Shown: in pieces, positions 13,003 to 25,089 of the stretch
How the letters are laid out: each line of letters begins with the position of its first letter
Position numbering within the stretch: the stretch's first letter is position 1
From: Sipunculus nudus
Taxonomy: Eukaryota > Annelida > Sipuncula > Golfingiida > Sipunculidae
Length of the DNA stretch: 64,000 bases
Reading direction: 5' to 3'
NCBI GenBank assembly: GCA_026874595.1
Contig: CM049306.1
Span: 100,369,642-100,433,641, forward strand
The notes under the pieces: model-generated
The model's database searches: none
The model's input: only the letters and a program-made list of their open reading frames with translations
Told to the model about the DNA's origin: nothing
Program-made: the position numbers and the translations under genes

Positions 13003-13332
13003 TGTACTCGGGCACGGGTGGCCTGGACTCGGACTCGGGTGGCCTGGATTTGGGCATTGGTGGCCTGGATTTGGGCATTGGTGGCCTGGACTCGGACTCG
13101 GGTGGCCTGGACTCGGACTCGGGTGGCCTGGACTCGGACCCGGGTGGCCTGGACTCGGACTCGGGTGGCCTGGACTCGGACTCGGGTGGCCTGGACTCAG
13201 GCACGGGTGGCCTGTACTCGGGCACGGGTGGCCTGGACTCGGACTCGGGTGGCCTGTACTCGGGCACGGGTGGCCTGTACTGGGGCACGGGTGGCCTGGA
13301 CTCGGACTCGGGTGGCCTGGACTCGGACTCTT
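13003..13332. repeat. 21-bp minisatellite, ~16 copies
   Basis: The unit is GGCCTGGACTCGGACTCGGG plus T, with variants (CTGTACTCGGGCACGG, TTGGGCATTGGT). Because 21 is divisible by three and the unit lacks stops in several frames, it gives overlapping frames of 111-149 codons on both strands, with heptads such as GGLDSDS and RPPESES. The coexistence of several open frames and the absence of splice or start context argue for a minisatellite and not a gene. Confidence 0.9.
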
Positions 13333-13533
13333 GCTCTGAAACTGTGGACTTGAATACATCACTGGTGGGAATGATATATACACCTTTCATGTATAAGGAT
13401 ACACCATGTTCGAAAAAAAATGAACAATATTGACTATTATTTAGAACACAAATTCTGAGGTGATATCAAGCTGACATTCGTCTGAGTGAGGGTACAAGCT
13501 ACAAAAACATACACAATATACATGTAATACAGT

Positions 13534-13593
13534 ATGGATATGTCTGACAGCTTGGCTTGGCAACCTGACAACAACGTGCGGACTCAGTCGGAA
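13534..13593 (+). CDS. Candidate first coding exon, unknown product
   Basis: An ATG in good context (AGTATGG) opens a frame reading MDMSDSLAWQPDNNVRTQSE and meets a possible donor GGAA/GTAAGAG after 20 complete codons (phase 0). The peptide is acidic and polar and is not derived from the neighbouring minisatellites. The frame stays open to 13722 if the donor is not used. I recognise no family and found no following exon. A chance open frame is quite possible. Confidence 0.25.
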
Positions 13594-13822
13594 GTAAGAG
13601 AGGATGCTGAAGGGAAAATAATAGTTTTACTTATTAACCCTATTGTAATTTCTCTGTTGTACCAGTATCAGCGACCTGTTTCAGAAGTAATATGCAACAA
13701 ATATACGGGCTTTGATAGATAACTGATGATAAGACAAACGGTCAAGAGTACAAAGGATCCGGGCGACATGATCCTGGGAAGCAGGGCTATTATAAAGCGC
13801 GCCTGAAATAACCTTTAAACAT

Positions 13823-14590
13823 TCATGAAGGACCAATCCAGATACAAGATATTAACCGATCATAAATATTCATTAAGGAACCTATCCAGATACAAGATAT
13901 AAACCAATCATAAATATTCATAAAGGAACCCATCCAGATACAAGATATAAACCAATCAAAAATATTCATAAAGGAACCCATCCAGATACAAGATATAAAC
14001 CAATCATAAATATTCATAAAGGGACCTGTCCAGATACAAGATATAAACCAATCATAAATATTCATAAAGGAACCCATCCAGATACAAGATATAAACCAAT
14101 CATAAATATTCATAAAGGAACCAATCCAGATATAAGATATAAACCAATCATAAATATTCAAAAAGGAACCCATCTCGATACAAGATATAAACCAATCATT
14201 AATATTCATGAAGGGACCAATGCAGATACAAGATATAAACCATTCATTAATATTCATGAAGGGACCAATGCAGATACAAGATATAACCCAATCATAAATA
14301 TTCATGAGGGACCAATTCAGATACAAGATATAAACCATTCATTAATATTCATGAAGGGACCAATGCAGATACAAGATATAACCCAATCATAAATATATAT
14401 GAAGGGACCTATCCAGATACAAGATATGAACCAATCATTTATATTCATGAAGGGATCAATCCAGATACAAGATATAAACCAATCATTTATATTCATGAAG
14501 GGATCAATCCAGATACAAGATATAAACCAATCATTTACATTCATGAAGGGACCAATCCAGATACAATATATAAATTCATCCAGGTACAAA
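13823..14590. repeat. 48-bp minisatellite, ~16 copies
   Basis: The unit includes AACCAATCATAAATATTCAT, AAAGGAACCCATCCAG and ATACAAGATAT, total 48 bp. Since 48 is divisible by three, the minus strand stays open as 16-residue repeats (DWFISCIWIG) in frames of 171 and 90 codons. Units near 14200-14590 form a variant with CATGAAGGGACC. I regard the frames as repeat artefacts. Confidence 0.9.
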
Positions 14591-15309
14591 GTATAAACCA
14601 GATAACAGGTAAAAACGTATACTAGCCGGCTTATAACGTAAGAGACGTTTTGCCCCTCTGGTGTAGGAGATCCTGCCGAGATGACCTATAGGAGTCAAAT
14701 TATAGAATGTCTGTAACTCTGTATATCCTGTCGTACTTTTACGGCTGACTGTGAACGAGTCTTGCTGCTTGCCCACTTCTCCATATTTAAATTCAGAAGA
14801 AGTTGCCGGGGGGGGGGGGGGGGGGGGTCATACCCCCTTTCTCAGCCGCCGCAACATTTTGTAAGGGTTTCAGACGAATTTTTGCGGCCTGCACTCCCCA
14901 ATTTCCGGAGAAGGTTACCTGATGTCACATATTGATCTAAACGCCCGTGGACCGAAATGTATTCTTTAATTAATGTTTATCCATGTAATGCTCCCAAAAC
15001 TTGAATATCATTTTATAACAACTTAATACACTAAAGATTACTAGGTTCATCCTGATCCTAACATCCCGACATAGGGGATTGGACTATCCTGCAGTCTCTA
15101 TATAACCTACATGGTCAGCAATATTCCTTGATGACCGAAACTAGTCCGATTGACATCACTAAATACTGGCCATGCCTGTACCTGCAATAACCTGCTAATC
15201 GCCTGCAGTGCCTGGAACGACCTTGCAGCTGCCATGTCATATTAGGTGCTTAACCACTGCTACATTTTTTTCATACAGCTTATTTCTCTCCTGACCTTTT
15301 AAAACATAT

Positions 15310-15312
<3 letters not shown>

Positions 15313-15381
<69 letters not shown>
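15313..15381. repeat. (TA)n microsatellite
   Basis: A pure AT dinucleotide run, once interrupted by a C. Confidence 0.95.
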
Positions 15382-17848
15382 ATTATATATTGGGTTTACA
15401 TTTAACTGGTCATAACAAATATTGTCTCTATCCGTCTCTTTCATACACCCATACACAATATTAAAATATATGTATGTCTGTGTATGAAAATGTTCATTAA
15501 CAAGTATAAATGCCAATAGTACCTGGTCATAGACCGTATATCGTTAATTAAGCCTGATTGACATGTTTACTGCTGTGCAGTTGCTATACTATAGAGGTGT
15601 CAGCATTCACGCTGCAGTGACTGACCGGACTTACTGCTATGTGATATAAGGGTGACATTGTCACCTTGTATAACCGGACATGGTGGGACGTTTGCCTTAA
15701 TAAGGTATTACACTTACACACACACGTACGGTGTGTGTCTGTGCGACTGGTACTGAATCATTTCTTGTGGGAGGAGAGGCTTATCCCTATGTGCATGCAT
15801 GTCAATTTTCTTGTTTACAAGAGAAATATATAACCATGTACTTAAACTCTACTTGTCTAATTAATACTAAATTAATAAATGTGTATTCAGTTTGATAAAT
15901 CGACATCTTGACAAACGGAGCATGGGTAGGCGCTGGTTGCAGTGAGATTATACATGTACGACTTTTACTTCCGAAGACACTGACACAGTGGGTTTGCATG
16001 AAAAGAGAAACCACGTACAGTGTCAACAATGACAACACAGGAATCTGCTCACTGGTAGTGATCAAAACCAAGCTTTGATAAAGCACTAGTAATGATGCAT
16101 CCATCCTGGACTCTATCAGATAAATAATCCCGAGTTTTCCCGGTATATCCGGGGCGGATGGTGTTGGGTGCCGAAGGGGGGGGGGGTAACAATAAAGAAG
16201 CTGTGGACTTTTCATCTGCGGCAGTTTGTGTACTCAGTGCGTATGTGCTACTCACTAGTAACGCCGCAGGTGATGACGTTCTCTACCTGTACGCCTGGTA
16301 CAACTTCAACTATATGCTTGTTTTGTGATTGTGAGAGTCACGGGTCCTGGTTGCTGTTTCGGGTCCCGCCGTTTACCCGGTAATCCAACATGGCGGGATA
16401 TGCTGATCGTTGTCCTCACATAACCCTTTGTTACATGTCCACAGCGTTCGGCGGGGGGTAGGATCACAACATCCTCTATTACAACGTGCTCTGGAAAACC
16501 ACGCGGCCGTGCGTACTGGAGTGTTTATGCTTTCTCTGTCCCGTGATATGAGTAGGCGTGAAAGCGCTGGTGTGGAAAAAGTAGGCCGTAAGTGTACTTG
16601 CTGTCGCTTTACTCCGTATCAGTTTCCTCAGCTCTACCAGTCTCAGAAACAAAAACAGTCAGAAGAATGCAACGTTTCATCGCACGTTTAATTTTGGCAG
16701 GCGACAGGTGACAATTTGTAAGCGCACTGAGCGCAACATGATTCTGAACATCTAGTATTATAACTCATAGAGTGATTTGTGGAGGTTGTCCGTTCCGGAA
16801 CTGTGCCACATTACATTTTCACATTACTGATACTTTCATGGGTTGCCCCGGTCAGGGGTGAGGGTTGTTCTGAACCTATTGCTCGAAGCAGCATGACGTG
16901 ATTACTACTTCAGCATGCACTTATTCTGGTAAAGTGACCAATAAAGCTAGTTTCTAGGATTCTAGCTTTGCTCATATTCAGTCACCAAGGGAGACACAAA
17001 TATAAAATAGGTCTGAAAGTATACGTTTTAGAATGTCAGACTTTCACTATCACAGGTCATGAGAAGTTATCAAATTAGTTGCTGAAGGCGCTTTTTAAAT
17101 GGCGTTATGGACTTTAAATATAAGCTTGTTGAAATAAATTGATCATGGTCGAAGCGCCGGGGGGGGGGGGGGTTCAAAATCCTCACCCAACTCCCAACCA
17201 CCCCAGCTAACCCCCTACCCCGGATCCGATCCTTTTGTTGTATATATATTTTAAGCGAAGTCATTCGTATTTAATGAACGGCATGAAATATAAAATTACA
17301 TATTGACCGAAAATGCGTCACGTGTTACATTTAACAGATTATACGCCATATCCATGCGTAACCTCTTTACAGTTGTATAATATATAAAATGTATATATTA
17401 CTCTGTCAGGATGAACGTATGAAGTGAATAAGACGATCTTGTTCATATAACTGAATTCCCTGAATTCGATTGAAGCCGACTTTTGCGAGTATAAGGAGTC
17501 ACAATTATTTTGGAGGGCCACCATGATATAAACTTTTCCAAAAACAAAATATTACACTTACATAGATATGTCCAAAAAATGACTTACTACATCATTAAAT
17601 AGTTATACTTTCAAGTTCTCCTGTTCAATTTTAGTGTAGGTCAAGTATACTGTTGTATATACATTGTTCTGATTATGTAAGCTTATTTTAATTTCAGCAG
17701 GAAGATATTAACATCAACAACCAAAAACAACTTTTTCAATTTTTGTTAATAAAGTGTAGCATATACATATCTTATTCCCTCTGTCCTCACATTTATAAGT
17801 GTGGACAACATTGATATCGGTGACAAATGTACATCCCGCTAAGTATTG

Positions 17849-17852
<4 letters not shown>

Positions 17853-17916
<64 letters not shown>
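17853..17916. repeat. (TA)n microsatellite between GGCGCATATA copies
   Basis: About 30 AT units. GGCGCATATA stands on both sides in the same orientation (17849 and 17918). Confidence 0.95.
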
Positions 17917-17919
<3 letters not shown>

Positions 17920-18193
17920 GCATATAAAATTATCTGATATTGATCACCCTATAGTATTTCTGTTTTGGTCGTCCCTTTATGTTGCCAGCGGTATATAAAG
18001 CGAAATATGATAACAAGTATGTAAGATAAGGTCTAACTGATTTTAGTCATGCACTATATGGATGGTGCACCAACTATATATTAATGTATAAATAACAATA
18101 CCTGTTGTCATATTATCGGGAAGGAACAGAACATGAAGGTGTGTATAGGACAGTCAGAATAATTCAAATGCACCTCTTTTATAGCATTTATAC

Positions 18194-18198
<5 letters not shown>

Positions 18199-18228
<30 letters not shown>

Positions 18229-18248
18229 TATATATATAATTATATATG

Positions 18249-18299
<51 letters not shown>
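18199..18299. repeat. Compound (TA)n-(GA)n microsatellite
   Basis: TA runs with short interruptions, followed directly by about 18 GA units from 18263. Confidence 0.95.
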
Positions 18300-18301
<2 letters not shown>

Positions 18302-18985
18302 ATGAAATCAAGAATATCAGTCTTTAATCCCTATTATATATTGGCGACAAACCTTATAGTCCAGTTCAGAACTGGCCTTGTCGAGGCCTGATTTTTCAAT
18401 TTGAATATGGCCTCGAGACCTGTCGTATCTGTCCTCTCAGTTTAAATCTGGGCCAGTTGGTACCTCGGTGGTGTCAGCATTAACACTGTATCTAGTTTTT
18501 TTAACCACCTTAAAAAATCCTTGATGTATACGCAAGTGTGTGCATGGGTGTGTTAAGGAGCAATCATCAAAAACCGAGTGAGAATTAACATATAGGATAC
18601 ACTTCAATACTGTAATATCCCCAGGAATTTGCTGACGACAAAATTTCCAAATTTGTAATATGATCAGTCTGTCGGTGATATGTATAAAACGACAGTATTT
18701 TATTCAAAGGAGGGCGAGGTGAATTCCACGATTTAGTTGTTAAGTTACGCGCATGTGTACTGAAAATAGACTAGTTATGAATATAACAGATATACGTGTA
18801 TAAAAATATACATGAATATGTCCCTGAACCTACATGTGTGTATTGTGTTTTGTCACGTCAGCTTTTAATTTGTCAATGTAAAATACTCCTGTTAATCACG
18901 TTATATCAAGCACAGTAACGGACACCCGCCCGTAACACTTCTGTACCACTTCTGTGTATAAGTTCAATTTAAATTAATGGCTCAC

Positions 18986-19061
18986 CTTTTTCACGCTTTC
19001 TCTTGGATCGTTTGGCTGTTTCCCGCCCAAATCCCCGTCGTATGGCCCGATTCTGGCTCAT
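18986..19061 (-). CDS. Candidate first coding exon, basic N-terminus
   Basis: On the minus strand AAAATGAGC starts a frame of 25 codons plus one base and then meets a strong donor, AAAAAG/GTGAGC. The peptide starts MSQNRAIRRGFGRETAKR and ends KRKREK. It is very basic, as expected of a nuclear or nucleic-acid-binding protein's first residues. The exon ends in phase 1 and the gene would continue leftwards. No second exon was found and no family is recognised. The donor and codon-like composition are the only support. Confidence 0.35.
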
Positions 19062-19297
19062 TTTAAAATGGAATTCTCAGTCGGAATATAAATAAACAAA
19101 TCGTTTACAAACTTATGCCGACAACCTTTCGGCTTTTTCGTCCCTTAAAACTCGAGTGTACAGCCCCACCAGGTCAGTGTAATGAATATTCATGAGATAG
19201 CTATACACGGTTCATCGCTCCCTGGAACAGATGAGCGACTGCTTTGTGTAAGTTTTCTGGGGCCTGAAGCCATACGGGGTATGTATATATACATTTA

Positions 19298-19299
<2 letters not shown>

Positions 19300-19342
<43 letters not shown>
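19300..19342. repeat. (TA)n microsatellite
   Basis: A pure AT run of about 21 units. Confidence 0.9.
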
Positions 19343-19346
<4 letters not shown>

Positions 19347-19725
19347 GTCGACCTGAAACTATAAGCACACCTTTCCTTATAGGTACAAATAAATGGTATC
19401 AGCCATAATGTGAATGAAGACTTGAAAAGGTGCAGAATTATCTATTTGCTGAAAATATATATCTATTTGACCAAAGCTCCCGTAATATAATCATGGGGTA
19501 TTATGCGTAACGAGACATGTTATTACATCATGACATAGTAAATGACACTCAAAGAAGTGTTAAGGTATGTGAACATAAAAAATCTGTCGTTCCATTTCAA
19601 TTCAGTTTTATAAAACGGCTCTACGTCTGACGACATAATGACACGCCCAAGTCCTGCAGCTCGAGAACAAAACATGCATGCACCACCGCAGAGGTAAAAG
19701 GACTGCCCTTTACTATGAAAGTACC

Positions 19726-19914
19726 TCAGTTAGCTAGGAGATAGCGCTGAAACGTATCACTGCTGAACTGCTGGACTCCAAGTTTTTGAGGAAAGGGCGT
19801 GTAAATCGCTTCACTGAATGTATCCGGCAAGAGGGTGACCAAGCGGCGAATATCTGCGATAGCTCGTGCATCAATTTTTCCGCTTTTGCCGCATATTGCA
19901 CGCCACTCACAGTC
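19726..19914 (-). CDS. Protein-like 62-codon open frame, possible terminal exon
   Basis: A minus-strand frame opens just after a TAA and closes at TGA (19728-19726). It has balanced, globular-looking composition: it starts DCEWRAICGKSGKIDARAIA, includes DIRRLVTLLPDTF, and ends DTFQRYLLAN. Other frames on both strands are also open here, which weakens the case. A weak acceptor (CCTTAAG) could join it to an upstream exon. I know no family with this sequence. It could equally be a remnant of an unlisted transposon. Confidence 0.25.
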   Translation of the reverse strand, partial: DCEWRAICGKSGKIDARAIADIRRLVTLLPDTFSEAIYTPFPQKLGVQQFSSDTFQRYLLAN

Positions 19915-20123
19915 TTAAGGATACAACACTACTCTTTTTTGACTATCAGTATGGAAACAGAAACCACCCCATCCCCATAATCAAATACACCAATGGCGGA
20001 ATTATAAATGTAGCGAAGAGAGTAGATGAAGGGCGTTGAAACATGTTGGAATCAGAGCTGTTTCAAGACCGATTTTGTAAAAAAAATTAAAATATGTAAC
20101 ACTATACTGTGCAAATTTTCTTT

Positions 20124-21312
20124 TAAACAAGTGGCACTGAATGGGCCATATTGCTCAGCTTAATTTGACATTCAGTGAAACATTTATTCAGTATTAATGT
20201 CATTATCTGGTTTAAAATAAGTGTTAATGAACCTTGCACAAACGATGGAATGACTTCAAGAGTGCTCAAAATCAGGCGTTTTGTCCCTAGGCCTTAGAAA
20301 ATAAGGTACAGTGACCTTATTTAGTGTTTAGAAGAACATTTCACCAAGAAATCCCTAGATGCTAAGTACTATGTCAGTCTCTGCTACGATTTATGTGCGT
20401 CAAAATTGGTGCTATTTGCTCACAAAATATGGGTCACAGTATTGTTATTTAGGGTTGCATTAAGATGTCACCGGGCCCTCCCTGGATCTTAATAAAATTA
20501 GAAGTTTCTTTGTCCAAGTGTAACCTTTTTTGCTCGTCTGATTCATAGTGTGCTGAAATCATAATCTATCACATAGACCACAAAATACAGAATTATATAC
20601 TCACATTGACCTTATTGTGGTTGTCCAAGGAGACATTACAGTCACGTTTCTCGATCCAACAGTTAAATTTATGGTCACTTTGGACTTTCAGGGTGCTCAA
20701 AATTTAGTTTTCCGCTCGTATTTCACAGAAAATAGGGCATCATGAGGTAATCTCAGGTATTGACGGAGATTTCCACAAGACCTCCTTCAATTTTAAGTTA
20801 TAAGATTCTAGGATCAACCGTGATGATTTGTGCCCAGATGAATTTTACAATACTAAAATTACTGTTTTCCCTAAAACTTACAGAAAATAATACGTCAAAG
20901 TGACCTCATTTCAAGATTCAAATAAGACTTGCCAAGGACCTCTATGGATTTTACAATAGAAGTAACTGTCTGTGTGCTCAAAATCATGTTTTCGGCCCGT
21001 AGATCGCAAAATATAGGTCACCATGACATAATATCAGGCTTCCAAGGAGTTATATTCAGAACATCCCTGGGTGTTGCCTTAGAAGATATATAAGCCTAAT
21101 AGATACGATTCGTGCCCATCTGACATTCAGGGTGCTCATGTAACATATTTTTTTTCCTGAAGGGTTGCAGAATATAGGTCACAGTGACCTAATTTAATGT
21201 TTCCCAGGACATTTTTTTAGGTCTAACAGTTAAGATTTGTACCCTGTTAACGGACAGACGGAAAATGCGTGATCGCTATAGCTCAGATGACTAACAGTCT
21301 GCTGAGTTGAAA
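20124..21312 (+). mobile_element. Pearl/Helentron-like element 3, ~140-165-bp modules
   Basis: The left end reads AATGGGCCATATTGCTCAGC. The right end at 21280-21310 is the hairpin AGCTCAGATGACT, AAC, AGTCTGCTGAGTT. The core repeats the phrases GGGTGCTCAAAATC, GGTCACNNTGACCTAATTTC, AAGGACCTCCCT and GATTCTAGG at 140-165 bp spacing. Elements 4 and 6 use the same module. No coding capacity is visible. Confidence 0.6.
21176..21190. promoter_or_regulatory. Perfect estrogen-response-element palindrome
   Basis: AGGTCACAGTGACCT matches the consensus inverted repeat AGGTCA-n3-TGACCT exactly, including the CAG spacer of the classical vitellogenin element. It lies in the conserved part of the tandem module of element 3. 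Receptor binding is inferred only from the motif. Confidence 0.5.
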
Positions 21313-23114
21313 AAGGCTTTAAAGCCTATTAGGTCGCACCATATTTAGCTCAAAAGGAGAAGAAAATGTAAATTACAAGACTTAAACGCCCATCTCTGGG
21401 CCTAGCGAGTCACAAACCATGCCTGAGCTTCTATACTGACAAAAGCATGTACCTCCTTAATATGCAGGACCAGATGATCAATTTATTGTATGCCCTGTGT
21501 TGAATGATTAAATAATTTAAACATGATCATTCAGCGACGATTTCTGTTAACGTCACATTAAAAGTTAACATAAAACTGTAAAACGTGTGTTAGTGATAGA
21601 CGCCCTGTTTTGTTGCATTAAAGGCTGACGCGTGACGATCTATCGATAAGCCTGATTTGGGTCAGGTGATTTATTTCACGATACTCATCATATTCTCTAT
21701 AAAATTCATGATACACACAGTACTGGTGTACCCAGTGTCAATTGAATTCAAAACGTGTTCCACAAGCTGTGGAAACTTGTAACGGAGCGACCCCTGGTAG
21801 AGATCGCCAGAACTCGGCACTATCTGGCCCTCTTTCTTTGGTGCTGGTAATAATTATCTGCACCAATCAACAGGTTCAGATATTCGATTTTAAAACTTTT
21901 AACAACGTGGAGCAATGGGTGGATGCATAAATGTATTTCGAAGTTCGAACATTCCTATGAGGCCTACCTCTCCTTTCACGCAGCGAATTTTGTTGCAAAT
22001 CACAAAGTCTTAGATAATTTAATCCTTTATCAGAAATGGAGATAAAATAGCGATATTTATAGAAAATATTCTGATGGAAGTAAATATATTAGGTGACTGT
22101 TATCATTAATATTTGTTGGAGGCTGGTCTTGCTGATGGTTCTTAGGTACAGTATAAATCACCTGACCTGGCTTGTATACTTAGTATTTCCTCTGTATCGG
22201 TCTAATAGCAGGCACCTTCAGGACAATAAAACGTTGAAAGATTTAAATCAAGACTATAAAATTAAGAAATATGCATTAGGAAAGATACGCGGTTCACATA
22301 ATGGGAAAAGCGTATGCATAATTTTTAAGCACATTTTGACATTTACTTTTCAAGTAATAAACAAATTTTGTTATTTAAAAATATAGATATTTACATGACA
22401 ATCCTAAGTTCTAAAAGTATTCTTTGGTCTGTGTTTGAGAAGAAAATCAAATACTTTGTAAAAACTTACCCTATATTATTTTTCTCTCAATTGTTAATTA
22501 AAATTAAGAAAATCAATGCGCACCAGTAACTAGACTTGCTGATCGGAGCCAAGAGAGGGAATGTACTGACAGAGGAGGCACCATTTATCATCGAGGGCCG
22601 CAAGTCACATACGGAAACACCTTTTATAAAAAGTAAAAGTTTTTACACAAACAATTCAATGATTCTTCATAGGACTGCATTAGAACACAATAAAGAACAG
22701 GGACAGTCAGGCCAATAGTAATAATATTTGCAACTAGAGCTAAAAATTTAACGTAATCCTCTGCCCAGATTGACGTTACTGAGGCACCAAATTCTTTATA
22801 ATTGCTTTTACCAGTATAAAGCTGCTTGGAATTCGCAGGGGAAAATTGGATCCTCATATCTCGAGCGGTATAGCACCTGACCAGACTTCAACGTGACCTA
22901 AATGATGTCAGCATTGCCCACAGAAGTAAATGGTAAATCAGCCAAGTAGATGTATGAAGCAGTGTTCTACCGCCGTCCTATAAATGCTACACGCTGATCT
23001 GCATCAGGCCTGATATACGGAACAAAACAATAATCCATTTTTTCAATAATATACCATGACGTAATCTTAAAGTATTCCATTCCAAATATATCACTTATAT
23101 CTTTAACATCTTTA
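21313..23114. other. Noncoding spacer
   Basis: Small open frames occur at 21742-21930, 22093-22386 and 22536-22718. The last contains the protein-like phrase LIGAKRGNVLTEEAPFIIEG but has no convincing start or splice site. No repeat family was recognised. Confidence 0.4.
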
Positions 23115-23232
23115 TTCAGGATGAATGTGTTTAGAATTAATTCCCCCATTTAAAAGTAATAACACCTTTTGTATCTTTGTTTCATTCCGTTCCGTAAACT
23201 AGGCCCTGGTTCCGCGTTCCGCTCCGTGTTAT
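23115..23232 (-). repeat. Fragment of the foldback-element tandem unit
   Basis: Read on the minus strand this has CGGAGCGGAACGCGGAAC, then TTTACGGAACGGAATG and ACTTTTAAATGGGGG, matching the 12,000-12,400 core in order. No inverted arms are attached, so it is a detached unit or a relic copy. Confidence 0.6.
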
Positions 23233-23245
23233 CAGGTCACGTGGT

Positions 23246-23383
23246 CCTATTTGTTTACATGACCTGGGGTCACCAAACCCCCATTTGTTTACATGACCTG
23301 GGGTCACCAAGCCCCCTATTTGTTTACATGACCTGGGGTCACCAAGCCCCCTATTTGTTTTACATGACCTGGGGTCACCAAGC
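23246..23383. repeat. 34-36-bp tandem repeat, 4 copies
   Basis: The unit is TTTACATGACCTGGGGTCAC plus CAAGCCCCCTATTTG. TGACCTGGGGTCA starts at 23260, 23294, 23329 and 23365. Each core is an everted pair of nuclear-receptor-like half-sites. Confidence 0.85.
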
Positions 23384-24349
23384 ACTGAACCTAAAGGAGA
23401 GTAGTGAATGGTCTGGCTTTCTCTGGTTGGCTCTAGCCATCACGTAGTGGAGCATCAAAAACACTACATTGTTTTATTTTTAAGTATGTTAAGCAAACTC
23501 TCCAATAAAATTGACAGTATTGGTCATTTTTTTTTAAATCTGTGCCCAATCAAAGAGATGTTGTCCAAATGCTTGTTTGGGACTGCTTGGTGGGGTATTT
23601 TGGGCTTCACTTCATTCGGGCCAGGATGATTACAAAAGGAGATACGCAAGCCCACTTTTTTTGGTCTAGTTTGACTGAAGAAACAACAAATTCTCAGGTA
23701 AAAAAAGGTTTAATGTCAGAATTTATTTTGAAAATTATGTAAAAGAGGCCCAAACCCTTAGGTGTTTTATAGATGTTATATAGGGAAAATAAATACAGCC
23801 ACGTGTCCTATCAGCCAGCCCCGCATCAAGTTCCTCGCCGGAAGTAGGAACCAAGCACTTGCTGTCAAGGCGGCGGGAAGCCGTCAATACTCGTTGATAA
23901 AAGTGGATACAGTAAATAACCGTATATATGAACGATTTCATGGTGCACGTGTGTGCATTTGATTCATCTGTATTAGGTCAGCGGCGGTTATTGTGGGCTA
24001 ATGGGAAATAAAGTGGTGACAGCCGAGACGGTCAGTGGGCGACATTGAAGGACTTAACCCGATTGTGTTGGTATTAAGTAGTCAAGAAGCTGCATATGTC
24101 ATAATGGGTTGTATTGCTTATTCTTGAGGTTTTGTGTCTCAAACTTTCGGGATATTATTTTTTCAGTCTTCTGTGTCAAACCCCTGTGAGTGATAGGGTA
24201 TTCCTCTGGCAGATGAGTTACTCCTGCAACTCTATACTATCGACCCGATTTTGCTGCCTACGAAATATTTATTATATATTACGAAATGGAATCACAGACC
24301 GCTTTCTCAACGCATTTACATACTGCATACGCATACGTATTGCATATTC

Positions 24350-24664
24350 CAGGGGCGTCAATATAGGGGGGGGGGGGTATATACCCCTCCCCCACTTTTT
24401 GGCAAGGGAGGATGGTCAATGATATCGTGTCCCCTACTTTTCAGAGAATTTTATATATATATATATATATATTGTAAATGAAATATCGATTTGAATAGAA
24501 TATAGACAGGCTTCTTTTATGAGTTTTCTGTGAAATATTATATTGAAATATATCTGAAATGTGATTAAGTATATACATGTATACATCTAGATGTATGTGT
24601 GTGGGTGTGTCGGCGAGTCATCCCCCCCCCCCCCCCCCCCCCGGAAGAAAAATTGACGCCACTG
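24350..24664. mobile_element. hAT-like MITE, 315 bp, 8-bp TSD
   Basis: It starts CAGGGGCGTCAATATAGGGG and ends AAATTGACGCCACTG, so the termini are inverted (CAGNGGCGTCAAT) and each is followed inward by a G or C run. The flanks are GCATATTC and GCATACTC, an 8-bp target duplication with one mismatch. CAG-GGCG termini with 8-bp duplications are characteristic of hAT transposons. The interior is AT-rich with no frame. A related piece lies near 6020-6110. Confidence 0.7.
24622..24642. repeat. Poly-C run, 21 nt
   Basis: An uninterrupted C tract next to the right terminus of the hAT-like MITE. Confidence 0.95.
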
Positions 24665-25089
24665 GCATACTCATGTATGAAATGCTAGCTTTATACAGTT
24701 CAAGTGAACGGGGTGACTACTATAAAACAGGACGCCCTGAGGCAGTTGGGAGAATCTTGCAGTTCCACTTCGTTAACGCTTATGACCTATGAAGGCGATA
24801 ACTGAATCACTATATTAATGTATACGCTATATCTGCATGATAAACCTGTGAAAGTTCCCAATATTGCTAATGTCACAGGAAATCGAACTCAGTTCAGCTA
24901 GACAGTGACAGGTGGCGCTTACTCCTGTCACCTCCATTATACTAGTCGGTATATCCAATCGCAAACTATATAGCTAATTCATTGGCAGAGAACATTTAAT
25001 TCATATAAAATCGAGTAGGGCAGGTAACGCCCTTTGATGCACCAAAAAGGCACCAAAATGAAAAATGAACCACAGTAAAACTTTTATCA

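Larger units (their letters stand above)
14591..18985. other. Noncoding spacer with microsatellites and G runs
   Basis: It holds G runs at 14808-14827, near 16178 and near 17159. TA tracts lie at 15313-15381, 17853-17916 and 18199-18262, and a GA tract at 18263-18299. The stretch 16140-16620 is visibly richer in CpG than its surroundings but has no frame I can support. The remainder is AT-rich and featureless. Confidence 0.45.

Noticed and set aside
12941-13433. Overlapping 111-149-codon frames, Pro- or Gly/Asp/Ser-rich
   Set aside because: Products of a 21-bp minisatellite that lacks stops in several frames on both strands.
13823-14589. 171- and 90-codon frames with 16-residue repeats
   Set aside because: Explained by the 48-bp minisatellite.
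14576-14783. Minus-strand frame beginning MEKWASSKTRSQS as a first exon
   Set aside because: No good donor before the stop, and it abuts a G20 run of repeat origin.
21742-21790. Thrombospondin-type motif (FKTCSTSCG)
   Set aside because: Only nine residues before a stop; the rest of the domain is absent.
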